A DNA stretch of 5,938 nt from Cyanobacteria bacterium M_surface_7_m2_037 (GTDB taxonomy: Bacteria; Cyanobacteriota; Cyanobacteriia; PCC-6307; Cyanobiaceae): NCBI GenBank assembly GCA_016882585.1, contig VGPP01000107.1, positions 1-5,938 of the forward strand, read 5' to 3'. The translations under genes and the position numbers were made by a program. The notes beneath the pieces are model-generated. The model did no database searches. It saw nothing but the letters and a program-made list of their open reading frames with translations, and was not told the origin of the DNA. Within the stretch, counting starts at the first letter, position 1, and every line of letters begins with the position of its first letter. This document shows positions 1-5,847 of this stretch, one piece after another.

Positions 1-285
1 GAGAAGCAGCTGGGCGAGCTGGGCGACAAGGTGGGCGCTGAGGACAAGAGCAAGGTGGAGGCCTCCTCCGCCAAGCTCAAAGAGGCGATCGAGAAGGACG
101 ACTTCGACACCATGAAGTCGGAACTCGAAACCCTGCAGCAGGCCCTCTACGCCGCTGGTGCCGCTGTGTATCAGCAGGCTGGCGCTGCCGATGCTGCAGC
201 TGGCGCTCCCGGTGGCAACGGCAGCAGCGGCTCGGATGCCGCCAGCGACGATGTGATCGACGCCGAATTCACCGAGAGCAAGTAG
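1..285 (+). CDS. dnaK: Chaperone DnaK (Hsp70), C-terminal fragment
   Basis: This is the last 94 codons of an Hsp70 chaperone; the 5' part lies outside the window. The reading frame is open from base 1 and ends at TAG 283-285. The visible part is the end of the helical lid (charged, Lys/Glu-rich, with an ETLQQALYAAGAAVYQQ helix) followed by a low-complexity Ala/Gly/Ser linker and the acidic tail DDVIDAEFTESK. Such a tail is typical of bacterial DnaK and recalls the main housekeeping cyanobacterial copy (DnaK2 type). Family knowledge: DnaK binds unfolded peptides in the cytoplasm in an ATP-driven cycle with DnaJ and GrpE. The ATPase and substrate-binding domains cannot be checked here. The gene is followed 26 nt after its stop by a strong intrinsic terminator, so it appears to end its transcription unit. 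The paralogue assignment (dnaK2 rather than dnaK1 or dnaK3) is an inference from the tail only. Confidence 0.93.
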   Translation, partial: EKQLGELGDKVGAEDKSKVEASSAKLKEAIEKDDFDTMKSELETLQQALYAAGAAVYQQAGAADAAAGAPGGNGSSGSDAASDDVIDAEFTESK

Positions 286-311
286 GCCACACGAGTTCTT
301 GGCTCTCCCTC

Positions 312-338
312 AAACCCCGGCTGCGGCCGGGGTTTTTT
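312..338 (+). terminator. Intrinsic terminator of dnaK
   Basis: A perfect 10-bp stem (AAACCCCGGC at 312-321 with GCCGGGGTTT at 326-335) encloses the tetraloop TGCG. The T run 333-338 overlaps the base of the stem. It lies 26 nt after the dnaK stop codon and is a textbook Rho-independent terminator for rightward transcription. The reverse strand offers only a short run of three T at the base (the A residues at 312-314), so it should work mainly rightward. Confidence 0.93.
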
Positions 339-356
339 CATGGCCGCGCGTTGGCC

Positions 357-386
357 AAAAAAAGAGACGGGTGTGAGCCCGTCTCT
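357..386 (-). terminator. Intrinsic terminator of the pstS transcription unit
   Basis: Read leftward, a perfect 9-bp stem (AGAGACGGG / CCCGTCTCT, arms at 386-378 and 371-363) with a 6-nt loop CTCACA runs into seven consecutive T (complement of the A run 357-363). It lies 112 nt beyond the pstS stop codon, so the transcript has a fairly long 3' untranslated part (387-498). In that part I see only a weak 5-bp hairpin (403-407 with 415-419), and no ORF or tRNA. It stands back to back with the dnaK terminator, with 18 bp between them, which separates the two converging units cleanly. Confidence 0.92.
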
Positions 387-498
387 GTGGTTCTCCCTTG
401 CCCGACCCGGTGAAGGTCGTGAGCGGATGATGCCGCGGGCTCAGAGGTGCTGATGTGTTCGTTGGTACCAGTTGAGCAAGCGTGTCGTTTCGCTGGCT

Positions 499-1497
499 TC
501 AGTTGCCGATCTTGGCCACAGCGGCCTTGGCCTTCTCGATCACTGGAGCGGGCATGGTCACATAACCCAGTGCCGGAGCCTGGGCTTGGGCCTGCTCAGA
601 GAGCATGAAGTTGAAGGCCTTTTTCAGCAGCTCGGCCTTGGTGCCGTTGCCGTTCTGGTAAGCCAGGATCCAGGTGAAGGTCACGATCGGGTAGCCCTTC
701 ATCGGGTTGGGGTTGCCGCCGATCAGGTTGGGCCCCAGGTTGATCGAAGCCAATGCTTCACGCTCGCTGGCGCTGTTGGGCTTCACCACCTCTCCCGAAG
801 CATTGGTGAGAGCGGCAGCCTGCAGCTTGCCTTTCACATAGGCCGATTCCACATAGCCCAGGCCGCCTTCCACCTGGTTGAGCTGGGCGGCGATCCCTTC
901 ATTGCCCTTGGCGCCCACGCCGGTAGGCCAGGCCACGGTTTTGGAGGTGCCGGGGCCGTTCTTCCAGGCATCCGAGATGGCGGCCAGGTGCTTGGTGAAG
1001 TTGTAAGTGGTGCCGGAGCCGTCGGAGCGGTGCACCACGGTGATCTTCTTGTCGGCGCAACCCAGCTGGCTGTAGTTGGTGATCTTGCCGAGGAAGATGT
1101 CAGCCAGCTGCTGCTGGCTCAGCTTGAGGTCGCAGCCGGCGTTGTTGTAGGCCACGGCGATCGCACCGGCGGTCATCGGGATCTGGAGCACGCCGCGGCT
1201 CACCTTGGCGATTTCGTCGTCCTTCATCGGCGCATCGGAGGCGGCGAAATCCACAGTGCCTGCCGTGAACTGGCGCACGCCGGCGCCGGAGCCCACCGAT
1301 TGATAGTTCACGCGCACGCCCTGGCCCGCCAGCTCCTGGAACCAGCGCTGGTAGATGGCCGCTGGAAAGGAAGCCCCCGCGCCAGCCAGCGTGCCGCTGG
1401 GGCCGCTGCCACCGCCCACGGAGCAGGAGGCCAGGCTCAGGCCCGCCGCCACTCCGGCCAGGCCGATCAGCACGCGTGCGGTGGTGGTGCGTCGCAT
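499..1497 (-). CDS. pstS: Phosphate ABC transporter substrate-binding lipoprotein PstS
   Basis: Periplasmic phosphate-binding protein of the high-affinity Pst uptake system, 332 aa, a usual length. Residues 1-25 form a lipoprotein signal: RR near the N-terminus, a hydrophobic core, then the lipobox L-A-S-C with Cys25 as the predicted lipidation site. Family motifs follow in the expected order: GAGASFP (39-45), SVGSGAG (68-74), ASDAPM (86-91), HRSDGSGTT (156-164, phosphate-binding loop) and GVGAKGNEG (193-201). Cys122 and Cys147 are the only other cysteines and could form a disulfide (inference). I chose ATG at 1497. An in-frame TTG eight codons upstream would add MASPSFFF and spoil the signal peptide. 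No Shine-Dalgarno is visible; a pyrimidine-rich stretch precedes the ATG. No pstC, pstA or pstB is in the window, so this is a stand-alone copy as seen here. I see no clear CTTAACC-type Pho box in the 58-bp gap upstream. Expression may depend on read-through from psbQ and the FAD oxidase. Confidence 0.95.
   Translation of the reverse strand: MRRTTTARVLIGLAGVAAGLSLASCSVGGGSGPSGTLAGAGASFPAAIYQRWFQELAGQGVRVNYQSVGSGAGVRQFTAGTVDFAASDAPMKDDEIAKVSRGVLQIPMTAGAIAVAYNNAGCDLKLSQQQLADIFLGKITNYSQLGCADKKITVVHRSDGSGTTYNFTKHLAAISDAWKNGPGTSKTVAWPTGVGAKGNEGIAAQLNQVEGGLGYVESAYVKGKLQAAALTNASGEVVKPNSASEREALASINLGPNLIGGNPNPMKGYPIVTFTWILAYQNGNGTKAELLKKAFNFMLSEQAQAQAPALGYVTMPAPVIEKAKAAVAKIGN
1157..1164. repeat. HIP1 octamer GCGATCGC (in pstS)
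   Basis: Perfect palindromic HIP1 site, the highly iterated octamer of many cyanobacterial genomes. At about 65% GC, roughly 0.2 copies would be expected by chance in a window of this size, and two are present. It lies inside the pstS coding region and probably has no gene-specific role; it supports the cyanobacterial assignment. Confidence 0.6.
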
Positions 1498-1555
1498 AAA
1501 GAAGAAAGATGGCGAGGCCAATTCGGCTCAGTTTGACGCAGGGGTTGCCAGCGCT

Positions 1556-2620
1556 TCAGCGGCTCGACGGCTCCAGCTGTTGCAGCACCCAGTCGGCTGT
1601 GGCCGGGGCCAGCAACACGCCATTGCGGTAGTGGCCGCTGGCGAGCAACAGGCCCGGTTCGAGCTGCTCGAGCACCGGGGCTGGCCGGTCGTCGGGCCGG
1701 GCGCGCAGCCCCTGCCAGTGGCGCAGTGGTTTGGCTTCGCGCAGCCACTCGGGTGCATGGCCTGCGAGCTGGCGCAGCTCGGCCAGGGCTTCGGGGCTGC
1801 CCTCGCTCAGCCCCGGCTCCACGGTGGCGCCCAGCCAGAGGCGCCCTCCTGGGCGAGGCACCAGGTTGATGCCATCCCAGCTCACGCTTCCTGGCCAGCG
1901 CTCGGCGTCGCAGCCTGCTGGCAACTGCAGCTCCAGGGCCTGGCCCAGCACCGGGCTCTGGGGCCGGCTGTGGCCCAGTGGCTGCAGCAGCTGCGGACTG
2001 CCCAGCCCGGCCGCCACCACCAGCCACTCGCTGCTGCAGACGCCTGCATCGGTTGCGATGCGCCAGCGCGCATCCGGGCTGCTGCTGCCCCGTTCCAAAC
2101 GCTCCACACGTGCTGCGCGAGTGAGCAGGCCGTGGTGGCGTGCGTCTTGCAGCAGCGCTGCCATGGCGGGCAGAGGATCGATCTGGCCGTCCTCTGGCGA
2201 GAGCAGGGCTCCGGCGGCGGCCGCCGGCAGGGCCGGTGTGAGCTCCTGCAGCGCATCCCGGCTGAGGAGCCGCAGCGGCAAGCCCTGCTTCTGGCGCGCT
2301 TCAGCCAGCCGCACCTGGGCGAGCCACTCCTGCTCGTTGCTGGCCAGCTGCAGCAGGCCAGCGCGCCACGGGATCGCATAACCCCTCTGCTCCAAAAGCT
2401 GACGCCAGTGCTGCCAGAGCGCCAGGGATTGCTGCCGCAGCCGCCAACCCCGGCCGCTGCTGCGCCGGAACACCTGCGCCATCAACAGGCCCAGGGCCGC
2501 GCTGCTGCCGGCCTGGCTCGATTGGCCCTCGGCCAGGGCTGGATCGATCAGCTCAACTCTGTGGCCGTGCTGGCCGAGGAGCCACGCCACAGAAAGGCCC
2601 ACCACACCGGCGCCGATCAC
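1556..2620 (-). CDS. thiO: FAD-dependent amine oxidoreductase, ThiO (glycine oxidase)/DadA-like
   Basis: Flavoenzyme of the D-amino-acid oxidase superfamily, cytoplasmic, 354 aa from the GTG start. It shows an N-terminal Rossmann dinucleotide motif GAGVVG (3-8) with the acidic end of strand 2 at Asp26, a middle segment SPEDGQIDP (141-149) typical of the family, VVAAGLGS (201-208) where the second nucleotide-binding strand returns, and the C-terminal motifs GLRARPDDRP (304-313) and GHYRNGVLLAP (329-339). The Arg in RNG (Arg332) belongs to the region that holds the substrate carboxylate in glycine oxidase. Family knowledge: ThiO oxidises glycine to the imine needed for the thiazole of thiamine, using O2 and releasing H2O2; DadA-type relatives deaminate D-amino acids. 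The substrate cannot be settled from sequence. The GTG start removes the beginning of the first beta strand, and the frame continues upstream with a coding look (SITVIGAG), so the true start may lie further 5', up to CTG 2683-2681. The gene is in line with psbQ (59 bp upstream) and pstS (58 bp downstream). Family is secure; the gene name is moderate. Confidence 0.82.
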   Translation of the reverse strand: MIGAGVVGLSVAWLLGQHGHRVELIDPALAEGQSSQAGSSAALGLLMAQVFRRSSGRGWRLRQQSLALWQHWRQLLEQRGYAIPWRAGLLQLASNEQEWLAQVRLAEARQKQGLPLRLLSRDALQELTPALPAAAAGALLSPEDGQIDPLPAMAALLQDARHHGLLTRAARVERLERGSSSPDARWRIATDAGVCSSEWLVVAAGLGSPQLLQPLGHSRPQSPVLGQALELQLPAGCDAERWPGSVSWDGINLVPRPGGRLWLGATVEPGLSEGSPEALAELRQLAGHAPEWLREAKPLRHWQGLRARPDDRPAPVLEQLEPGLLLASGHYRNGVLLAPATADWVLQQLEPSSR

Positions 2621-2679
2621 GGTGATCGACGTGGGCCGGCGGGTGGGCTCTGGTGGTGTGATCGTGATGGGAGAAGCGA

Positions 2680-3171
2680 TCAGGCTTGCTTCAGATCAGC
2701 CTGCACCTGAGCCGGCAGCACCTGGGCATAGAGGCCGAAGCCGCTGGCCACCTTGATGTAGGCCTTGCTCAGCTTGGTGGCGTCTTGGAGGCGGGCGGCT
2801 TCATCGAGCTCAGCCAGGGCGTCTTTGAGGGCGTTGGCACGCTTGGTGGCCTCAGGGCGCTCGGCGGGCAGCAGGCGCTGGTTGATGTAGAGCATCTCGC
2901 GGCCCACTTCCTGCATCGGGCCGTGGATCAGGTTGCGGGTGAAGGTCCAGTCGCGCTCGTTCACGAGGGTGGCCAGCTCGGGCAGGCGATCGCGGGCGGC
3001 CAGGAAACCTTCGGCCTGGCGCTCGATCACGGCGATGTCGTCGGCGCTGAGGGTGGGAGCCTTGGCTTTGCCGCCGCTGCAGGCGGTGAGCCCAAAGCTC
3101 AGCACCAGGGCCAGCGCCACGAGGGCCAGGCTGCGCAGGGCGGATGAGAACCGGGTTGTCAGCGCGGACAT
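2680..3171 (-). CDS. psbQ: Photosystem II extrinsic lipoprotein PsbQ (CyanoQ)
   Basis: Lumenal lipoprotein associated with the oxygen-evolving side of photosystem II; in cyanobacteria CyanoQ stabilises active or dimeric PSII and supports water oxidation. The product is 163 aa. Residues 1-31 are a lipoprotein signal peptide (Arg7 and Arg13, hydrophobic stretch, lipobox L28-T-A-C31), leaving a mature domain of 133 aa, a normal size. The mature part is helical and carries the family signature around W75 to P85 (RDWTFTRNLIHGP), followed by REMLYIN, an LDEAARLQD helix and a final AYIKVASGFGLYA helix, as expected for the four-helix bundle. Start: ATG 3171 is chosen because the signal peptide then begins close to its charged region. 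ATG 3186 (adding MAAQT) is equally possible, and neither has a clear ribosome binding site. The gene is divergent from srx and is followed without a terminator by the FAD oxidase. It could only be confused with another small helical lipoprotein, but the IHGP motif argues for PsbQ. Confidence 0.88.
   Translation of the reverse strand: MSALTTRFSSALRSLALVALALVLSFGLTACSGGKAKAPTLSADDIAVIERQAEGFLAARDRLPELATLVNERDWTFTRNLIHGPMQEVGREMLYINQRLLPAERPEATKRANALKDALAELDEAARLQDATKLSKAYIKVASGFGLYAQVLPAQVQADLKQA
2986..2993. repeat. HIP1 octamer GCGATCGC (in psbQ)
   Basis: Second perfect HIP1 palindrome of the window, inside the psbQ coding region. Together with the copy in pstS it is a signature of cyanobacterial DNA rather than a local functional site. 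Confidence 0.6.
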
Positions 3172-3186
3172 CGTCTGAGCAGCCAT

Positions 3187-3309
3187 GGGATTGGAGCTTG
3201 ATCCGGGGACTTTACCCAGGGGTTTTGGCCCTGAAGCGTTCCGTGACCGGGCTGCAATGCCCAGCCACCGGGAACCAGCGCTAAAACGGAGTGAGTATGA
3301 GTTAGAGCA
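3187..3309. promoter_or_regulatory. Divergent psbQ/srx intergenic region with imperfect inverted repeat
   Basis: This 123-bp stretch (138 bp if psbQ starts at 3171) must hold the promoters of the leftward psbQ series and the rightward srx series. I see no pair of -35/-10 boxes good enough to call. A weak TAAAGT-like box for psbQ reads leftward at about 3216-3211. The clearest structure is an imperfect dyad at 3238-3275. GTTCC (3238-3242) faces GGAAC (3271-3275), GTG faces CAC, and GGGC (3249-3252) faces GCCC (3259-3262) across the loop TGCAAT, giving about 13 paired positions with two mismatches and a 2-nt bulge. It could be an operator shared by both genes or an RNA hairpin in one leader; this is inference. 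Confidence 0.45.
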
Positions 3310-3570
3310 ATGCGCGAGCAGGTCTTGCCCATGGCGGCCATACGCAGGCCGCTGCAGCGGCAACTCGATCCTGAGAAGGTGGAGGCCCTTGCGGCCTCGA
3401 TCGCCGAGGTGGGCCTGCAGGAGCCGATCGATGTGCTGGAGCTCGATGGCCGCTACTGGGGATTCAACGGATGCCACCGCTGGGCAGCCCATCAGCAGCT
3501 GGGGCTGAGCAGCATTCGCGCCCGGGTGCGGCGGGCCACGCCGGATGTGCTGCGGCTGCACATGCTCTGA
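3310..3570 (+). CDS. srx: Sulfiredoxin
   Basis: Small ParB-fold enzyme that reduces cysteine sulfinic acid in over-oxidised 2-Cys peroxiredoxin, using ATP and a thiol donor, in the cytoplasm. The product is 86 aa, typical for cyanobacterial sulfiredoxin. Family signatures in order: AAIRRPL (9-15), DPEKVEAL (20-27), a GLQEPIDVLELDG strand/turn (35-47), and the active-site motif GFNGCHRW (51-58) with catalytic Cys55, His56 and Arg57. The usual Ser before Gly-Cys-His-Arg is Asn53 here. The C-terminal RVRRATPDVLRLH is also characteristic. ATG 3310 is the only reasonable start because an in-frame TGA lies just upstream at 3298-3300. The only GGAG-like sequence (3288-3291) is 18 nt before it, which is too far; it instead precedes a two-codon ORF (ATG AGT TAG, 3297-3305). 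It is the first gene of a plus-strand series with purU 52 bp downstream. Its role fits protection from photosynthetic H2O2, consistent with the divergent psbQ. Confidence 0.94.
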   Translation: MREQVLPMAAIRRPLQRQLDPEKVEALAASIAEVGLQEPIDVLELDGRYWGFNGCHRWAAHQQLGLSSIRARVRRATPDVLRLHML

Positions 3571-3622
3571 TGCAGATGGGCCGGCAGAATTCAGCCTTTC
3601 CAGGGCTGCGCCCCGCCTCGCC

Positions 3623-4495
3623 ATGACGGCTGCCACGGCCATCCTTCAGATGATCTGCCCGGATCAGCCCGGCCTGGTGCGGGAGCTCTCCGGTTGGGTA
3701 GCCGCCAATGGCGGCAACATCGTTCACGCCGATCATCACAGCGATCAGGGGGCAGGCCTGTTCCTGAGCCGCATTGAGTGGCAGCTGGAGGGTTTTGGCC
3801 TGCCGCGGGAGGCGATCTGCCCCACGGCCAAAGCGTTGGCGGACCGTTTGGGCGGCGCCTACAAGGTGAACTTCTCCGATTACCGCGCTCCTGCAGCCAT
3901 TTTTGTGAGCAAGCAGGACCACTGCCTGCTCGATCTGCTCTGGCGGGTGCGCACCGGGGAGCTGCCGATGCGGGTGCCGCTGGTGATCGCCAACCATCCG
4001 GATCTGGGCTCGATCGCTGAAGAGTTCGGCGCTCGCTTTGAGCACGTGCCGATCGGCAACGCCAACCGCGAAGAGGCTGAGGCCCGGCACCTGGAGCTGT
4101 TGGCGGAGCACGGCATCGAGCTGGTGATCCTGGCCAAATACATGCAGGTGCTCACGCCACGCTTCCTGGCAGCCTTCGATCCCCCGGATGCCTTCCACCG
4201 GGTGATCAACATCCACCATTCCTTCCTGCCGGCCTTCATGGGCGCGCAGCCCTATCACCGCGCCTGGGAGCGGGGCGTGAAATTGATCGGTGCCACCGGC
4301 CACTACGTGACCGAAGAGCTCGATGCGGGTCCGATCATTGCCCAGTCAACGGTGAACGTGAGCCACCGCGATGAGGTGGACGACCTGATTCGCAAGGGCC
4401 GTGATACCGAACGCCTCGCCCTGGCCCGGGCGGTGCGTCTGCATCTCAAACGACAGGTGATGGTCTACCGCGGGCGCACGGCGGTGTTCGAGTGA
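3623..4495 (+). CDS. purU: Formyltetrahydrofolate deformylase
   Basis: Hydrolyses 10-formyltetrahydrofolate to formate and tetrahydrofolate. In E. coli this supplies formate for PurT and balances C1 pools; plant homologues keep photorespiratory glycine metabolism running. The product is 290 aa, a normal length. Residues 7-80 form an N-terminal ACT domain (ICPDQPGLV 11-19, GGNIVHADHH 30-39). The remainder is a formyltransferase-type catalytic domain: NHPDLGSIAEEFG (124-136), VILAKYMQVL (168-177), INIHHSFLPAF (195-205) and GATGHYVTEELDAGPII (223-239). Asn196, His198 and Asp234 match the Asn/His/Asp catalytic trio of this fold. ATG 3623 is chosen because it puts the ACT domain six residues in. 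The frame is open further upstream to 3545, but that part overlaps srx and gives an implausible Cys-rich extension. No Shine-Dalgarno is visible; a small GGGC/GCCC hairpin (3603-3613) lies just before the start. The stop TGA overlaps the GTG start of the next gene, so translation may be coupled. Confidence 0.96.
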   Translation: MTAATAILQMICPDQPGLVRELSGWVAANGGNIVHADHHSDQGAGLFLSRIEWQLEGFGLPREAICPTAKALADRLGGAYKVNFSDYRAPAAIFVSKQDHCLLDLLWRVRTGELPMRVPLVIANHPDLGSIAEEFGARFEHVPIGNANREEAEARHLELLAEHGIELVILAKYMQVLTPRFLAAFDPPDAFHRVINIHHSFLPAFMGAQPYHRAWERGVKLIGATGHYVTEELDAGPIIAQSTVNVSHRDEVDDLIRKGRDTERLALARAVRLHLKRQVMVYRGRTAVFE

Positions 4496-5847
4496 ACGCT
4501 TTGCACGTTGCACGCCAGGGCATGAGCCGGTTGCTTCAGCACCTCGACGCCCAGCGGCCGCCTCAGGCTGATCTCCTTGGCTGGCGCTGTTTTCAGCTGG
4601 GGATGTTCATGCTTCCCTCCAGCGCGCTGTTCGCCGCGTTGTTGCTGTTCCCGGCTCTGATTCAGGGCAGTCGCAAACGTGCTCCGTTGTGGAGCGACCG
4701 CGTCAACCTGGTGCTCGTCTTGGTGGCGGCCTTGATGGTGGCCGGTGCTGTGTCGGTCTCGCTGCGGAGCGCTGAATTCCCCAGCTACTCGCCTCTGCTG
4801 GCTTGGGTTGGGCTGGGCAATTGGTTGCCACTGTTCTGGGGGTTCTGGGGCTTTCAGCCCTACGTCTGCGATCCCCCGGCTCGGCGCCGGATTGGGTTGG
4901 CCATCGCAGCCGGCACCGTTCCGGTGTTGGTGAGCGGATTGGGTCAGATCTGGTTGGGTTGGCAGGGCCCCTGGCAGATCCTGGGCGGTGCCGTGATCTG
5001 GCACCTCAAGGAAGGCGGCAACCCCACAGGCAGGCTCTCCGGACTCTTCGATTACGCCAACATCACGGCCGCCTGGTTGTCGTTGAGCTGGCCCCTGCTG
5101 CTCGCGGCGTTGATCGGCTGCTGGGCGCGCTGGCGTGCACGGATCGCCGGCAGTGGCTGGCGCCTGTTGGTGGTGCTTGGGCTGGTGGTGGCTCAGGTGG
5201 CCGCGATGCTTCTCACCGATTCCCGCAATGCCTGGGGGGTGATGTTGATGGCCGTGCCGCTGGTGGCGGGACCTGCCAGCTGGATTTGGTTGCTGCCGTT
5301 GATGGCGTTGGCCTTGCTGCCTGTCTTGCTGGCCACCCTGCCCGGTGTGCCGGCGTTGCTGCAGGACCCCGCCCGTGCCCTGGTGCCGCAGTCGATCTGG
5401 GGACGATTGAACGATCTCAATCACCACAGTCAGCGCAAGCTCGCTTCGCTGCGGATCACCCAGTGGAGCGTGGCCTCCAGCCTGATCGCCGAGCGCCCCT
5501 GGCTCGGTTGGGGAGCGGCCGCCTTCAGCGTGATCTACCCGCTGCGCACCGGGCGCTGGCATGGACACCCCCACAACATCGCCGTTGACCTGGCCTTCAG
5601 CCACGGCTTGCCAGTGGCTGTGTTGCTAGTGGCTCTGGTGCTCTGGCTGTACATCCGTGGCGTGCGCCAGGGGATGCTGAAAGGCCATGTGTTCGAGCGG
5701 GCCTGGTGGACCGCCGCGTTCATGCTGGCGGTGCTGCACGCCACCGATATTCCGATGTACGACAGCCGCATCAATATCGCCGGCTGGGTGTTGCTGGCGG
5801 GGTTGCGCTGGGGGAGCGCTAAGCCAGGGCTTCCTGCTGATGCTTGA
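4492..5847 (+). CDS. O-antigen ligase/polymerase family (Wzy_C-type) integral membrane protein
   Basis: Polytopic inner-membrane protein of 451 aa with about eleven hydrophobic segments (approximately 33-57, 71-90, 101-121, 133-155, 190-211, 221-240, 245-260, 262-283, 366-388, 402-418, 426-440). A long polar loop lies between 284 and 365. Features of the WaaL/Wzy superfamily: GRLSGLFDYANITAAWL (180-196), TDSRNAWG (242-249, with the SR-x-AW core), RITQWSVA (321-328), ERPWLGWG (334-341) in the loop, and the HPHN motif (359-362) just before the next helix, where ligases keep essential histidines. The family joins or polymerises lipid-linked glycans on the periplasmic face. IctB, a cyanobacterial relative once called a bicarbonate transporter, shares the fold, so the substrate is uncertain. 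GTG 4492 overlaps the purU stop by 4 nt; ATG 4522 (ten codons later) is an alternative. No glycosyltransferase or other polysaccharide gene is in the window. The 3' end overlaps a convergent gene by 29 bp, and no terminator is seen. Confidence 0.85.
   Translation: MNALHVARQGMSRLLQHLDAQRPPQADLLGWRCFQLGMFMLPSSALFAALLLFPALIQGSRKRAPLWSDRVNLVLVLVAALMVAGAVSVSLRSAEFPSYSPLLAWVGLGNWLPLFWGFWGFQPYVCDPPARRRIGLAIAAGTVPVLVSGLGQIWLGWQGPWQILGGAVIWHLKEGGNPTGRLSGLFDYANITAAWLSLSWPLLLAALIGCWARWRARIAGSGWRLLVVLGLVVAQVAAMLLTDSRNAWGVMLMAVPLVAGPASWIWLLPLMALALLPVLLATLPGVPALLQDPARALVPQSIWGRLNDLNHHSQRKLASLRITQWSVASSLIAERPWLGWGAAAFSVIYPLRTGRWHGHPHNIAVDLAFSHGLPVAVLLVALVLWLYIRGVRQGMLKGHVFERAWWTAAFMLAVLHATDIPMYDSRINIAGWVLLAGLRWGSAKPGLPADA

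Noticed and set aside
387..498. Possible small RNA or tRNA between pstS and its terminator
   Set aside because: No cloverleaf and only a weak 5-bp hairpin (403-407 with 415-419). There is too little to call a feature.
1498..1521. TTG start for pstS eight codons upstream of ATG 1497
   Set aside because: It would place MASPSFFF before the Arg-Arg of the signal peptide; the ATG gives a normal lipoprotein signal.
472..1536. 354-codon plus-strand open frame antisense to pstS
   Set aside because: It is the exact reverse of a well-supported pstS gene. The His/Gly/Val/Leu-rich composition is typical of antisense frames in high-GC DNA, and no domain is recognisable.
1355..2710. 451-codon plus-strand open frame antisense to the FAD oxidase
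   Set aside because: Composition is dominated by Ala, Gln, Arg and Pro with no domain pattern, while the opposite strand carries a complete flavoenzyme with conserved motifs. It is a high-GC shadow.
3545..3622. Upstream start for purU giving a Cys-rich N-terminal extension (MCCGCTC...)
   Set aside because: The extension is read out of frame from the 3' end of srx, and the ACT domain normally lies at the very N-terminus of PurU. ATG 3623 fits better.
4465..5604. 379-codon minus-strand open frame opposite the ligase gene
   Set aside because: Gln/His/Arg/Pro-rich sequence without a hydrophobic core or any motif. The plus strand encodes a convincing membrane protein with Wzy_C motifs.
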